DNA of 46,800 bases from Clostridiales bacterium. GTDB lineage: Bacteria; Bacillota; Clostridia; Christensenellales; Aristaeellaceae. Numbering within the stretch: position 1 is the first letter of the stretch; each line of letters opens with the position of its first letter. The position numbers and the translations under genes are program-made. The stretch lies in the NCBI GenBank assembly GCA_015056315.1, contig SVGN01000019.1:1-46800 (forward strand), read 5' to 3'. Of the stretch, positions 14,784 to 22,487 are shown piece by piece. Below the pieces are notes generated by a model, which made no database searches, was not told where the DNA came from, and saw nothing but the letters and a program-made list of their open reading frames with translations.

Positions 14784-15701
14784 ATGACGACCTTCGAACG
14801 CGCCCGCAGCTATGTATACCGCCACGCCCGCCCTGTGGAGCTGGCCAGGTGGCAGTATCATTTTGAGGGCGGCAGCCGGGAAGCTGTGCTCAAAGCCCTT
14901 GCCTTTTACCAGAACGAGGATGGCGGCTTCGGCCACGGCCTGGAGGCGGATAACCTGAACCCGGCCTCCTCTCCCATCACCACACTGACGGCGGCGGAGA
15001 TCCTCAGCGAGATCGGCTGGCAGGATGCCGCTCACCCCATCGTGCAGGGCATGCTGCGCTATCTTTCGGGCGGCGACAGCTTCGATGCTGCCCATAACCA
15101 GTGGCAGAACACCATCCCCTCCAACAACGACCACCCGCATGCCTGCTGGTGGAGCTACGACGGCAAGGACGAGTTCCGCTACAACCCCACCGCCGGTCTT
15201 ACTGCATTCCTCTTGCGCTTTGCGGATCGGGACAGCGCCCTGTGGCACAAAGCCGTACAGCTGGCCGGAGAAGCCGTGCGCTGGTTCATGAGCGGCGAGG
15301 GCAAGGGCGAAAGGCATGTGGTGGGCTGCTTCGTGTCCCTTTACCATGCCCTGAAGGAGCAGGCGCTGCCCGGCTTCGATACCGATGCGCTGGAAGCGGA
15401 GCTGCAAAAGCAGGTGACCGCCTCCCTCAGCCCGGATGTTTCCAAATGGCCGGTGGAGTATGCCACCAAGCCCTCCGCTTTCGGCATGGTGCCGGGGAGC
15501 CTGTTCTACCCCGCCAACCGGGAGCTGGCAGAAAGGGAGTGCGAATACATCCGTCAGACCCAGCAGGAGGACGGCTCCTGGCCCATCACCTGGCAGTGGT
15601 GGAACGATTACAAGGAATACACCCTGTCTGCCGCATGGTGGCGGGCAGTATTCTGCATTGAAAATATGCTGTATTTGAAGGGCTTCGGAGAGCAGGGATA
15701 A
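14784..15701 (+). CDS. Stand-alone alpha/alpha-toroid (prenyltransferase/terpene-cyclase-fold) protein
   Basis: This soluble protein has 305 residues and starts after AAGGAG. Two QW-like repeats frame it: ALAFYQNEDGGFGHGLEAD near the N-terminus and IRQTQQEDGSWP near the C-terminus, as in squalene-cyclase and prenyltransferase beta-subunit folds. It lacks the DxDD or DDxxD motifs of terpene cyclases and the zinc ligands of protein prenyltransferases, so enzymatic activity is not implied. A Trp-rich middle (HACWWSYDGKDEFRYNP) may line a cavity. No isoprenoid genes are nearby. It may be controlled by the AraC-type gene just upstream. Confidence 0.75.
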   Translation: MTTFERARSYVYRHARPVELARWQYHFEGGSREAVLKALAFYQNEDGGFGHGLEADNLNPASSPITTLTAAEILSEIGWQDAAHPIVQGMLRYLSGGDSFDAAHNQWQNTIPSNNDHPHACWWSYDGKDEFRYNPTAGLTAFLLRFADRDSALWHKAVQLAGEAVRWFMSGEGKGERHVVGCFVSLYHALKEQALPGFDTDALEAELQKQVTASLSPDVSKWPVEYATKPSAFGMVPGSLFYPANRELAERECEYIRQTQQEDGSWPITWQWWNDYKEYTLSAAWWRAVFCIENMLYLKGFGEQG

Positions 15702-15721
15702 GCTCTCCGCACATCACGACC

Positions 15722-15769
15722 AAAAGCAAGCAGGGCAAGCATTTCGACGCATAAGCCCCGCTTGCTTTT
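15722..15769 (+). terminator. Terminator after the toroid protein
   Basis: AAAAGCAAGC (15722-15731) pairs with GCTTGCTTTT (15760-15769), with an inner GGG/CCC pairing. The A-stem and T-stem make it usable in either direction, though here it serves the upstream gene. Confidence 0.75.
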
Positions 15770-15794
15770 GTGTTGTTTCCACACCAGATTTGCT

Positions 15795-15823
15795 TTGACA
15801 GTATTACCAATGAATGTTATAAT
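15795..15823 (+). promoter_or_regulatory. Perfect consensus promoter of the caspase-like gene
   Basis: TTGACA (15795-15800), a 17-nt spacer and TATAAT (15818-15823) match the sigma-A consensus exactly, indicating strong vegetative expression. Confidence 0.92.
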
Positions 15824-15873
15824 GTTTACATTGATGAACCTCTTCCCATCGACCACGCAAAGGAGTCTGCACC

Positions 15874-18048
15874 ATGAAACAAAATATGCGTCGTGCATTA
15901 CTGGTCCTCATCGCGGTGCTGCTGCAGTTTGCGCTTCTGGCAAGCGCCTCTGCCACCACCATCACCCGCAACGGTCTGGAGATCACCTTCACCACCGACC
16001 GTGAAAGCTATTCCGCAGGCGACAGCATCGTTTGCTCCGTCGACCTGAACAACACCAGTGAGCAGGAGCTCACCCTGAACTACGACGTGTCTCTGCCGGA
16101 TGCTCTGGAAGCCTCTGTTGCCGAGCGCGGCCTGCTGGTCGTCGGTGCCAGCGAGGAGGCCTCTTCCTCCTTTACGCTGCACGCTGCCGGCAAGGGCGCC
16201 GATGAAGTGCCCTCCACCGGCGACGGCTTCCCCTTCGGTCTGGTATGCTGCCTGTTCGTGGCCGCTCTGGCCGTGGGCATTGGCCTCATCAAGGGCAAGA
16301 AGCGCTTCATGGCCTTCATACTGGTATTCGTTCTCTTCTTCGCCGTGGCTGAGCCCCTGTTCAGCGCTCCCGCCGTGGCCGAAGAGTATGTCGACGACGA
16401 AGAGCACCCTGTCTACGAAGAGGACGCCTACCAGGTAGACCTGACCGACGAGCTCTCCGAAGAAGATGAGGAAGAAGCTCTGCTCGAGGCCATGCTGGAC
16501 GAAGATGAAGTCTCCTTCAAGACCGTGCCCGCCTTCACCGACGAGTTCACCATCCAGCATCAGGTGTATGTAGACGATCAGCTGGTCACCATCCGCGTCA
16601 ACGCCACCCTGCACAACGACCTCCAGCAGGAGACCGAGGTTGCCTCCAAGGCCAGCCTGGGCAAGGTAAAGGTCACCTCCGTGAAGGTGCTCGGTACCGT
16701 CACCTACCGCTTCTACTGGAATGCCGTTGACGATGCTACTCACTACGAGGTCTGGCACAAGAACAGCGACGGTACCTACTCCAAGGTAAAGACCGTTACC
16801 GCTCTCCAGTACTACACCAAGACCGGCATCAAGGGCAAGGTGAATACCTACCGCATCCGCGCCATCAAGAAGTCCGGCACCAAGACCGTTGCTACCGGCG
16901 CTTATGCCTCCTTTACCACCTACGGCATGCTGCCCCCGGAGATCACCAGCGTGAAGCATACCGGCTCCACCACCGGCGACGTGCGCATCCGCTGGGATGC
17001 CGTCAAGTACTGCACCGGTTACCGTGTATACCGCAGCTATTCCGGCAAGACCGGCACCTATTCCCTCATCGGCACCACTACCGGCACCAGCTTTGTGGAT
17101 AAGGATCGCAACGGCTTCTACAAGGTTAAGGCCTACTACAAGACCTCTGCCGGCAAGACCTACCTGGGCTCCTCCGGCGATAAGGGCAGCATGGCACCCC
17201 AGTACCGTGCGCTGATCGTTGGTCAGTCCTACCCCAACTGGAGCAGCGGCCAGCTGCCCGGCTGCCTGACCGACGCCAAGGGCATGAAGGCTATGCTGGA
17301 TTCCTCCAGCAACCCCAACTACCGCCCCATCGATGTTAAGCTGAAGACCAACCTGACCAGTGACGACATCTTCTACTGGATCAAGCGTTCCTTCAAGCGC
17401 GCCAAGGACACCGACATCTCCCTGTTCTACTACTCCGGCCACGGCGTAGGCACCTACGGCTGGCTGTGCGGTGTGAACTCCGATACCTCCTACGACTACG
17501 TGACCGTAGCCGATCTGAAGGCTGCGCTGGACAAGGTACGCGGCAAGAAGATCGTTCTGCTGGACTCCTGCTACAGCGGTATGTTCATCGATAAGACCGG
17601 CAACGGTGACATCATGTTCATCTCCGAGAAGGATGCCGCCGCTCTGGGCGCCGACAAGGCCATGACCGATCAGGAAGCCATGGAAGCCTTCACCAACAAC
17701 GTGATCAACGTCTTCGCAGCCGCCGAGAAGGCCGATAACCTGGCCACCTCCAAGTACTACGTCATGACCGGCTGCTCCAAGTACCAGACCTCTGCCGAGC
17801 TGATCTCCGGCGGTACCCGCTTCGGTCTGTTCACCAACGTTCTGCTGGAGGCCAGCGGCTACAACTCCCCCAGCGGCAGCTTCTACGCCGTCCAGTACGG
17901 CGACGCCGACAACAACGGCAAGCTGACCCTGAAGGAGCTGTACAGCTACACCTACAGCGGCGTTAACGAGATCGCCGATATGCTGGGCATCACCCAGAGC
18001 GTCCGCGTGTACCCCACCAACAGCAGCTTCGTCTGCTGGGGCAAGTAA
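15874..18048 (+). CDS. Exported caspase-like (C14) cysteine protease with internal sorting-signal-like segment and fibronectin-like domains
   Basis: This protein has 724 residues; the ATG follows AAAGGAG. Order: signal peptide (1-27, cleavage after SASA); a short beta-rich domain (28-105); VPSTGD (112-117), then a hydrophobic span and KGKKR, like an LPXTG cell-wall sorting signal; immediately afterwards a second signal-peptide-like stretch (144-169, ending PAVA); an acidic region (170-212); two fibronectin-III-like domains (~262-350 and ~355-440); and a C14 caspase domain (~442-724) with His523 in YYSGHG and Cys566 in LLDSCYSG. The catalytic dyad is intact. Codon use is strongly biased and the promoter is perfect, so it is probably abundant. 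Substrates are unknown; a surface processing role is inferred. Confidence 0.85.
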   Translation: MKQNMRRALLVLIAVLLQFALLASASATTITRNGLEITFTTDRESYSAGDSIVCSVDLNNTSEQELTLNYDVSLPDALEASVAERGLLVVGASEEASSSFTLHAAGKGADEVPSTGDGFPFGLVCCLFVAALAVGIGLIKGKKRFMAFILVFVLFFAVAEPLFSAPAVAEEYVDDEEHPVYEEDAYQVDLTDELSEEDEEEALLEAMLDEDEVSFKTVPAFTDEFTIQHQVYVDDQLVTIRVNATLHNDLQQETEVASKASLGKVKVTSVKVLGTVTYRFYWNAVDDATHYEVWHKNSDGTYSKVKTVTALQYYTKTGIKGKVNTYRIRAIKKSGTKTVATGAYASFTTYGMLPPEITSVKHTGSTTGDVRIRWDAVKYCTGYRVYRSYSGKTGTYSLIGTTTGTSFVDKDRNGFYKVKAYYKTSAGKTYLGSSGDKGSMAPQYRALIVGQSYPNWSSGQLPGCLTDAKGMKAMLDSSSNPNYRPIDVKLKTNLTSDDIFYWIKRSFKRAKDTDISLFYYSGHGVGTYGWLCGVNSDTSYDYVTVADLKAALDKVRGKKIVLLDSCYSGMFIDKTGNGDIMFISEKDAAALGADKAMTDQEAMEAFTNNVINVFAAAEKADNLATSKYYVMTGCSKYQTSAELISGGTRFGLFTNVLLEASGYNSPSGSFYAVQYGDADNNGKLTLKELYSYTYSGVNEIADMLGITQSVRVYPTNSSFVCWGK

Positions 18049-18059
18049 GTGAAACCCTT

Positions 18060-18095
18060 CGAGGGCTGCCACATGGCGGCCCTCGTTCTTTTTCT
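18060..18095 (+). terminator. Intrinsic terminator of the caspase-like gene
   Basis: CGAGGGCTGCC pairs with GGCGGCCCTCG around an ACAT loop (one G-U), followed by TTCTTTTTCT. Confidence 0.9.
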
Positions 18096-18101
18096 GCATA
18101 C

Positions 18102-18149
18102 AAAAGCCGCCGCAGCCCGTGCTTATGCACGGTGAGCTGCGGCGGCTTT
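18102..18149 (-). terminator. Terminator of the F420-ligase-like gene (usable in both directions)
   Basis: AAAGCCGCCGCAGC pairs with GCTGCGGCGGCTTT, continuing inward (CACCGTGC/GCACGGG) to an ATAA loop; a T-run follows on the minus strand. It separates the convergent caspase-like and ligase-like genes. Confidence 0.92.
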
Positions 18150-18160
18150 GTTATGTTTGC

Positions 18161-18907
18161 TTATTCTACAGGACGGATCAGGATGAGGGGGGTGAGCTCA
18201 TCGCCCTGACCGCTGGGGTTGTCTGCCATGGCATCCTGGATCTGAGCATCGGTGAGGGGCATATTGCTGCTCTTGCCCAGCTGATCCCGCTGGATGTCGT
18301 TGGCATCCATCAGCACGACGGGCATGCCGGTCTGCTGCGCCAGCTCTTCGCAGAGCTGATCCGGGTTCTCGGGGTTGACCAGAGCCAGCTCGTGGTACAG
18401 CTGGAAGCTGGAGCGGGTGTAGAAGCCATCGATACCGGCAACGCCGTGGCCGCAGACCTTCCAGAACACACCATGCACGCCGAAGGGCTTGGTAACGGCA
18501 CTGAGGAAGGCAGCCAGCAGCACCCTGGGCAGGCCGCAGATATCGATGATCATCTGCATCTTGTAGGGCTCGTGAGCACCCACGCCGGTGTGGTTGATGC
18601 CTGCAAAGCGCCACAGCAGGTTGGCCCAGAAGCCGGGCTTTACCTCATCACGGGTCTTGACAGACTTTACGCACATGCACATGACCTTTGCACCAAAGGA
18701 GAGGATATCGCCCTCCCGGTACAGGGGGCGCACATACTTTTCCACCAGCTCCTGCTGGCTCTCGCCCACCTGCACGAAGTGGGTCTGAATGGCGTAACGG
18801 TCGTACTTGCGGCCATCCTTACCTTCGATGGTGCCACGGTCGAAATATACAATGCCGTTTTCCTCGCGGCGCTGGTCTTCCAGATTACGGGACGGGATGA
18901 TGCCCAT
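18161..18907 (-). CDS. F420-0:gamma-glutamyl ligase-like (CofE-fold) protein
   Basis: This protein has 248 residues; the ATG at 18907 is set by TTGGAGG 7-8 nt upstream. The sequence follows the Firmicutes branch of the F420 ligase family: GRKYDRYAIQTHFV, YREGDILSFGAKVM, GLPRVLLAAFLSAVTKPFG, GHGVAGIDGFY and NPENPDQLCEEL, then DANDIQRD. In methanogens and actinobacteria CofE adds glutamate to F420-0. No other F420 gene is visible here and most Clostridia lack F420, so it probably ligates glutamate to something else. It is the third gene of a TSCPD/helicase/ligase operon, 21 nt after the helicase. Confidence 0.8.
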   Translation of the reverse strand: MGIIPSRNLEDQRREENGIVYFDRGTIEGKDGRKYDRYAIQTHFVQVGESQQELVEKYVRPLYREGDILSFGAKVMCMCVKSVKTRDEVKPGFWANLLWRFAGINHTGVGAHEPYKMQMIIDICGLPRVLLAAFLSAVTKPFGVHGVFWKVCGHGVAGIDGFYTRSSFQLYHELALVNPENPDQLCEELAQQTGMPVVLMDANDIQRDQLGKSSNMPLTDAQIQDAMADNPSGQGDELTPLILIRPVE

Positions 18908-18928
18908 AGCGAATGCCTCCAATCGTAA

Positions 18929-20107
18929 TTACATGTCCTCGAAGAAGGGTTCATCGTTCTCGTTGACGAGAATGCCCATATCGTTGAACTTCAGCGGTAC
19001 GGGCTGAGCCATGATGTATTTGAGGATCGCATCAAAGCGCACGCTCTCGGTATAGGTGAGCAGCGTAAACGCCACACCCTGCCGCTTGGCGCGGCCGGTA
19101 CGGCCGATGCGGTGCAGGTAATACTCGTTTTCGTTGGGAAGGTCGTAGTTGATAACGGCCTCCACATCGTCTACGTCGATGCCGCGGGCAGCCACGTCGG
19201 TGGCCAGCAGGATCTGGAAACGGCCCTTTCGGTAGGCATCCATCACCTGGTTGCGGGCGCTCTGGCGCATATCGCCGTGCAGGCAATCGGCGGGGTAGCC
19301 CGCATCCTTCAGGCGCTTGCAGAGGCGCTGGGTCATATCCTTGGTGTTGACGAACACCATCACCCGCTGGTACCGGTCGCTGTCCAGCAGGTAGAGCAGG
19401 TTCTCGTACTTGCTCTCCCGCTCGGTGTTGATCACATACTGGGTGATCTGGGGGCGGTTCTCCTTCGTGGCGGGGATGACCACCTCTACAGGATCCTGCT
19501 GGTACTTCCAGGCGATGGTCATAACATCCTGGTTGGTGGTGGCGGAGAAAAGCACCAGCTCGCGGTCGTTGGGCGTGGCCTCGATGATCTTGGTCACATC
19601 CTTCACAAAGCCCATGTTGAGCATCTCGTCGGCTTCGTCCAGCACCATGGTGTGTACGCTGTCCAGGCGCACATTGCCGCGGTTCATATGGTCCAGCAGA
19701 CGGCCGGGGGTGGCAACGATGATCTGGGGGTTCTGCTTCAGCTGGCTGATCTGCTTAACGATAGGTTGTCCGCCATAGAGGCAGGCAATGCGCACACCGG
19801 GAATAAAGCGTGCCAGCGCGCGCAGCTCTTCGGTGATCTGCAGGCTCAGCTCGCGGGTGGGGGCAAGCACCAGCTCCTGCACCCGCTTATCGCCAAGATT
19901 GATGTACTCCAGCATGGGAATGCCGAAGGCGCAGGTCTTGCCGGTACCGGTGGGGGCGATGGCGATCACATCCCGGCCCTCCATCATCAGGGGCAGGGTC
20001 TTGGCCTGCACGGGCGTCATTTCCTTGAAGCCCATCTTTTCGACGGCCTTAACGATCTCCTCGCTAAGATCCGCATCGGTAAACTTCATAGACTTGATCT
20101 CTTCCAA
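18929..20107 (-). CDS. DEAD-box ATP-dependent RNA helicase
   Basis: This protein unwinds short RNA duplexes, typically in ribosome assembly or RNA decay. The motifs are complete: Q motif (GFKEMTPVQ), motif I APTGTGKT, Ia PTREL, Ib TPGR, II DEAD, III SAT, IV-V (VFVNT, ATDVAARGID) and VI HRIGRTGR. The C-terminus ends soon after the second RecA lobe (EPFFEDM), so it is a minimal helicase of ~392 residues with no RNA-binding tail. I place the start at a TTG (20107) because AAGGAG (20122-20117) lies 9 nt upstream. The family-like N-terminus MKFTDADLSEE begins at an ATG six codons later (20089), which has only a weak SD site. Confidence 0.92.
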   Translation of the reverse strand: MEEIKSMKFTDADLSEEIVKAVEKMGFKEMTPVQAKTLPLMMEGRDVIAIAPTGTGKTCAFGIPMLEYINLGDKRVQELVLAPTRELSLQITEELRALARFIPGVRIACLYGGQPIVKQISQLKQNPQIIVATPGRLLDHMNRGNVRLDSVHTMVLDEADEMLNMGFVKDVTKIIEATPNDRELVLFSATTNQDVMTIAWKYQQDPVEVVIPATKENRPQITQYVINTERESKYENLLYLLDSDRYQRVMVFVNTKDMTQRLCKRLKDAGYPADCLHGDMRQSARNQVMDAYRKGRFQILLATDVAARGIDVDDVEAVINYDLPNENEYYLHRIGRTGRAKRQGVAFTLLTYTESVRFDAILKYIMAQPVPLKFNDMGILVNENDEPFFEDM

Positions 20108-20120
20108 GGCAGGGTTCTCC

Positions 20121-20360
20121 TTACTTTGCCAGATATTCTTCGATGGCATGGCTGAGCTGATCGGGGCAGGAGGTAGCGCCGCGGCACTCGATGCCGCGCA
20201 GGCGCTGCATAACCTCCTCGGCATTCTGGCCGATGACCATCTTGGCCAGGCCCTGGGTGTTGCCGCGGCAGCCGCCAATAAACTTGCAATGCGTGATCAC
20301 GCCGTTTTCGATCTCCAGCTCGATGGCGCTGGAACAGGTACCCTTGGTACGATACTGCAT
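20121..20360 (-). CDS. TIGR03905-type TSCPD domain protein
   Basis: This small protein has 79 residues; the ATG at 20360 has AGAAGGAG 10 nt upstream. It shows the whole family pattern: YRTKGTCSSAIELEIENG, KFIGGCRGNTQGLAKMV, then RGIECRGATSCPDQLSHAI with the eponymous T/S-S-C-P-D. Conserved cysteines suggest metal or redox chemistry. The TSCPD fold is found at the C-terminus of some ribonucleotide reductases, but the function of this short family is unknown. It opens the operon, and the helicase SD overlaps its stop. Confidence 0.88.
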   Translation of the reverse strand: MQYRTKGTCSSAIELEIENGVITHCKFIGGCRGNTQGLAKMVIGQNAEEVMQRLRGIECRGATSCPDQLSHAIEEYLAK

Positions 20361-20503
20361 AATGCTTCGCTCCTTCTGAGGTAAACACATAATAAGCCAA
20401 AATCATGTATTCGACAGCATGCGCCTTTTTTCCTGCTTCTTTTTTTCACATTGTTGAGAAGAGGGCATACCTTGGCTGTACGGGAGTGGAAGGGAGCGGT
20501 GGA

Positions 20504-21409
20504 ATGGATGTTTTGATCACAGATCCCAAGGCGGGCGTGCTGTTGACCGATCTGACCGGCTGTGTGCTCGGGCGTATAGAGCACAGGTTTCTGTCTCCGT
20601 ACTGCCCGGTGGCATCTGCCGGGCATCTTCTCTTTGCCTGCCGCAGCGCAAGAGATTGCCTGTGCATCCACCGGGGAGCGCAGGAGGAGCGGCTGCTGCT
20701 GCCCTCGCTGCCTGCATTGGGCGGTATGTGCATCTCGCCCTGCGGGCGCTACCTGTACCAGCTGAGCACCGAAGCTGATTGCCTGCATACCCTGCACCTG
20801 GGCAGCGGAGAGCTATGCTACGCTATGCCTGCCGGAGTGTTCCCCAGAAGCCTTACCCTGAGCCGGGACGGGCGGCAGCTGCTGGTGGCCGGAGGTGCGG
20901 TGAGCGAGGCCGGGCTGTATGCCGCGCCGGAGCTGTGGCCCCTTGGCACCATCCATACCAAACACCCCTGCTTTGCCGCTGCCTTCTGGAAGGGCGGCAT
21001 TGTGCTGCTGTGCGCCGCCGAGGGGGCAGAGCTGCAGACCATTCTGTACACGCTGCCGCCCGGTGGGGTGCGCCCCAGAGAAAAGCTGCGGCTGCCAGGG
21101 CAGCCCGGCGGGCTTTGCGTATGCCCGGATGGGCTCACGGCGCTGCTCAGCACCCCCGACGGCCTGATGAAGGCCGAGCTGGCCACCGGCAAGCTGCTCT
21201 GGAATCGCCCCGAATGGCCGCTGGCCATGCGGCTGGAGGTATCCGGCCCGCTGGCGCTGGTATCGGATACCCTTTGCGGGCGAATATGCCTGCTGGAGCA
21301 CAAGGAGCCGTGGAAGCAGCGCATCCTCCTTACGGGAGAAGATGCCCAGGCCTGTTTCTGCCCAAAGCCGGTGCATAAAGCCGCAATGCTCTGCGCATCC
21401 TCTCGGTAG
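20504..21409 (+). CDS. Beta-propeller-like (YVTN/WD-type) cytosolic protein
   Basis: This protein has 301 residues. The ATG at 20504 is preferred because AGGGAG lies ~8 nt upstream; the open frame extends to 20405 without an SD site. The sequence is built of ~40-residue units of the kind seen in YVTN/WD propellers, e.g. GGMCISPCGRYLYQLST, RSLTLSRDGRQLLVAGG and GGLCVCPDGLTALLSTPDG. It is unusually Cys-rich (over ten) and has no signal peptide. I recognise no specific family and no enzymatic residues. It is followed by the DUF378 gene, 66 nt downstream. Confidence 0.65.
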   Translation: MDVLITDPKAGVLLTDLTGCVLGRIEHRFLSPYCPVASAGHLLFACRSARDCLCIHRGAQEERLLLPSLPALGGMCISPCGRYLYQLSTEADCLHTLHLGSGELCYAMPAGVFPRSLTLSRDGRQLLVAGGAVSEAGLYAAPELWPLGTIHTKHPCFAAAFWKGGIVLLCAAEGAELQTILYTLPPGGVRPREKLRLPGQPGGLCVCPDGLTALLSTPDGLMKAELATGKLLWNRPEWPLAMRLEVSGPLALVSDTLCGRICLLEHKEPWKQRILLTGEDAQACFCPKPVHKAAMLCASSR

Positions 21410-21454
21410 AGAGAGGCAATCAGGCGCTTCGTCTGGCTGCTTCCTCCCCACAAT

Positions 21455-22384
21455 TCAAAACAGGAGGGAAAAGCCATGCTTGATAAGATCTCGCTGGCAC
21501 TGGTCATTATCGGTGCCATCAACTGGGCGCTGGTGGGCGTGTTCCAGTTCGACCTGGTCGCCTATCTCTTCGGCGGGCAGGCCGCCACCATCAGCCGTAT
21601 CGTTTACACGCTGGTGGGCGCTGCAGGGCTGTGGTGCATCTCGCTGCTGTTCAGCGAGCGGGTGTCCGTCAAGGAGTGACCGCAAGTGCTCCGCTGCTTT
21701 GATGAGGAAAACGCGATTGGTGGGCTTGCCCTTCTCGGGGTCCACCGTCGCGCCGAAGCAGCGTTCGATGGCCCGCAGGCTGCCCTGGGTGAACACGCTC
21801 TCCACAGCCACCCTGAGGCAGCGCTCCACCGCACCGGGAGTGGTACCGTGTGCGCCGGCACAAAGGCGGTACCACTCCCCCGCCGCCTCCCGCTCTGATG
21901 CCCGGGAGGTCGTAAGGCGGAGCAGCAGCCATGCCGCATACCTGCGCCCCTTCAGGGCGGCTGGCATGTTCAACTCATCCAGAAAGGCTTCCACAACAGG
22001 TTCCAGCCGCCGCTGCATCTGCAATGCCAGATGCGGCAGCGGCTTTTTGGCAAGCGCCTCCAGCAAAGCGCAGAGCTGCTCCGGGGTAGCGGTAACGGGC
22101 ACGGTACGGTCTGCGCAGGCACTGCTGATGCCCTCCGTGTCATCCAGCCGGAGCACCCTGGGCGGGCTGCACAGGCCGCCAGCCTCCAACCAGCTGAGCA
22201 CTTGCCGGTCACCTGCCCGTCCGGTACCCAAAAGCAGCAGATCGTAAGCTCCCCGGTCCAGCAGCTCCACGGCCTGCGGGCCGGTGGTGCAAAGCTCGAT
22301 CCACCAGTCCTCCCAGCGGCTGTAGAGAAGCGTTGCCAGCTTCTCTGCCCGTGTGGCATCGCTCATCGCCAGCAGCAGCCGCAC
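21455..22384 (-). CDS. Spo0A-family DNA-binding protein with degenerate receiver and long antisense-overlapping tail
   Basis: This protein has 309 residues from a GTG at 22384, with AAGGAGG 11 nt upstream. Residues 1-~115 have the length and spacing of a receiver but lack every catalytic residue: the acidic pair is Met-Ser, the phospho-acceptor is Gly (YDLLLLGTG) and the conserved Lys is Thr. Residues ~140-238 are a clear Spo0A C-terminal domain (GTTPGAVERCLRVAVESVF as recognition region, then GSLRAIERCFG and KPTNRVFLIKAAEHLR). The last ~71 residues are low-complexity and are read through the whole DUF378 gene on the opposite strand. It is not the master Spo0A and is more likely a phosphorylation-independent paralogue. 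It follows the FMN-binding gene by 103 nt. Confidence 0.75.
   Translation of the reverse strand: MRLLLAMSDATRAEKLATLLYSRWEDWWIELCTTGPQAVELLDRGAYDLLLLGTGRAGDRQVLSWLEAGGLCSPPRVLRLDDTEGISSACADRTVPVTATPEQLCALLEALAKKPLPHLALQMQRRLEPVVEAFLDELNMPAALKGRRYAAWLLLRLTTSRASEREAAGEWYRLCAGAHGTTPGAVERCLRVAVESVFTQGSLRAIERCFGATVDPEKGKPTNRVFLIKAAEHLRSLLDGHPLAEQQRDAPQPCSAHQRVNDTADGGGLPAEEIGDQVELEHAHQRPVDGTDNDQCQRDLIKHGFSLLF
21476..21679 (+). CDS. DUF378 small membrane protein
   Basis: This protein has 67 residues and two membrane helices, with the family pattern ALVIIGAINWALVGVFQFDLVAYLFGG followed by ISRIVYTLVGAAGL (positions ~8-34 and ~39-52). AGGAGGGAAAAGCC precedes the ATG, so the start is secure. DUF378 proteins are common in Bacillota; their function is unknown. 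The gene is wholly contained, in antisense, within the reading frame of the Spo0A-like gene. Confidence 0.88.
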   Translation: MLDKISLALVIIGAINWALVGVFQFDLVAYLFGGQAATISRIVYTLVGAAGLWCISLLFSERVSVKE

Positions 22385-22487
22385 TGCGCATCCCCCCCTC
22401 CTTCTGCATCTTCCCCCGGAGAAGGGATTACGCCATGCGGCTGCGGTTTCCCTACAGCGAAAAAACTCTGTTTCCAACGAAGGAGGT

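Noticed and set aside
15898..18099. 733-codon minus-strand frame opposite the caspase-like gene
   Set aside because: Antisense shadow; low-complexity Gly/Ala/Val composition, and it crosses the caspase-like gene's own terminator.
20410..20416. TTCGACA (a 0A-box core) upstream of the TSCPD operon, and partial matches before spoIIE
   Set aside because: The 7-nt core with one free position should occur dozens of times by chance on both strands, and the spoIIE matches are imperfect.
20405..20503. Longer N-terminus for the beta-propeller-like protein
   Set aside because: The extension has no SD site, differs in composition and covers the promoter region of the divergent TSCPD operon; the ATG at 20504 has a good SD site.
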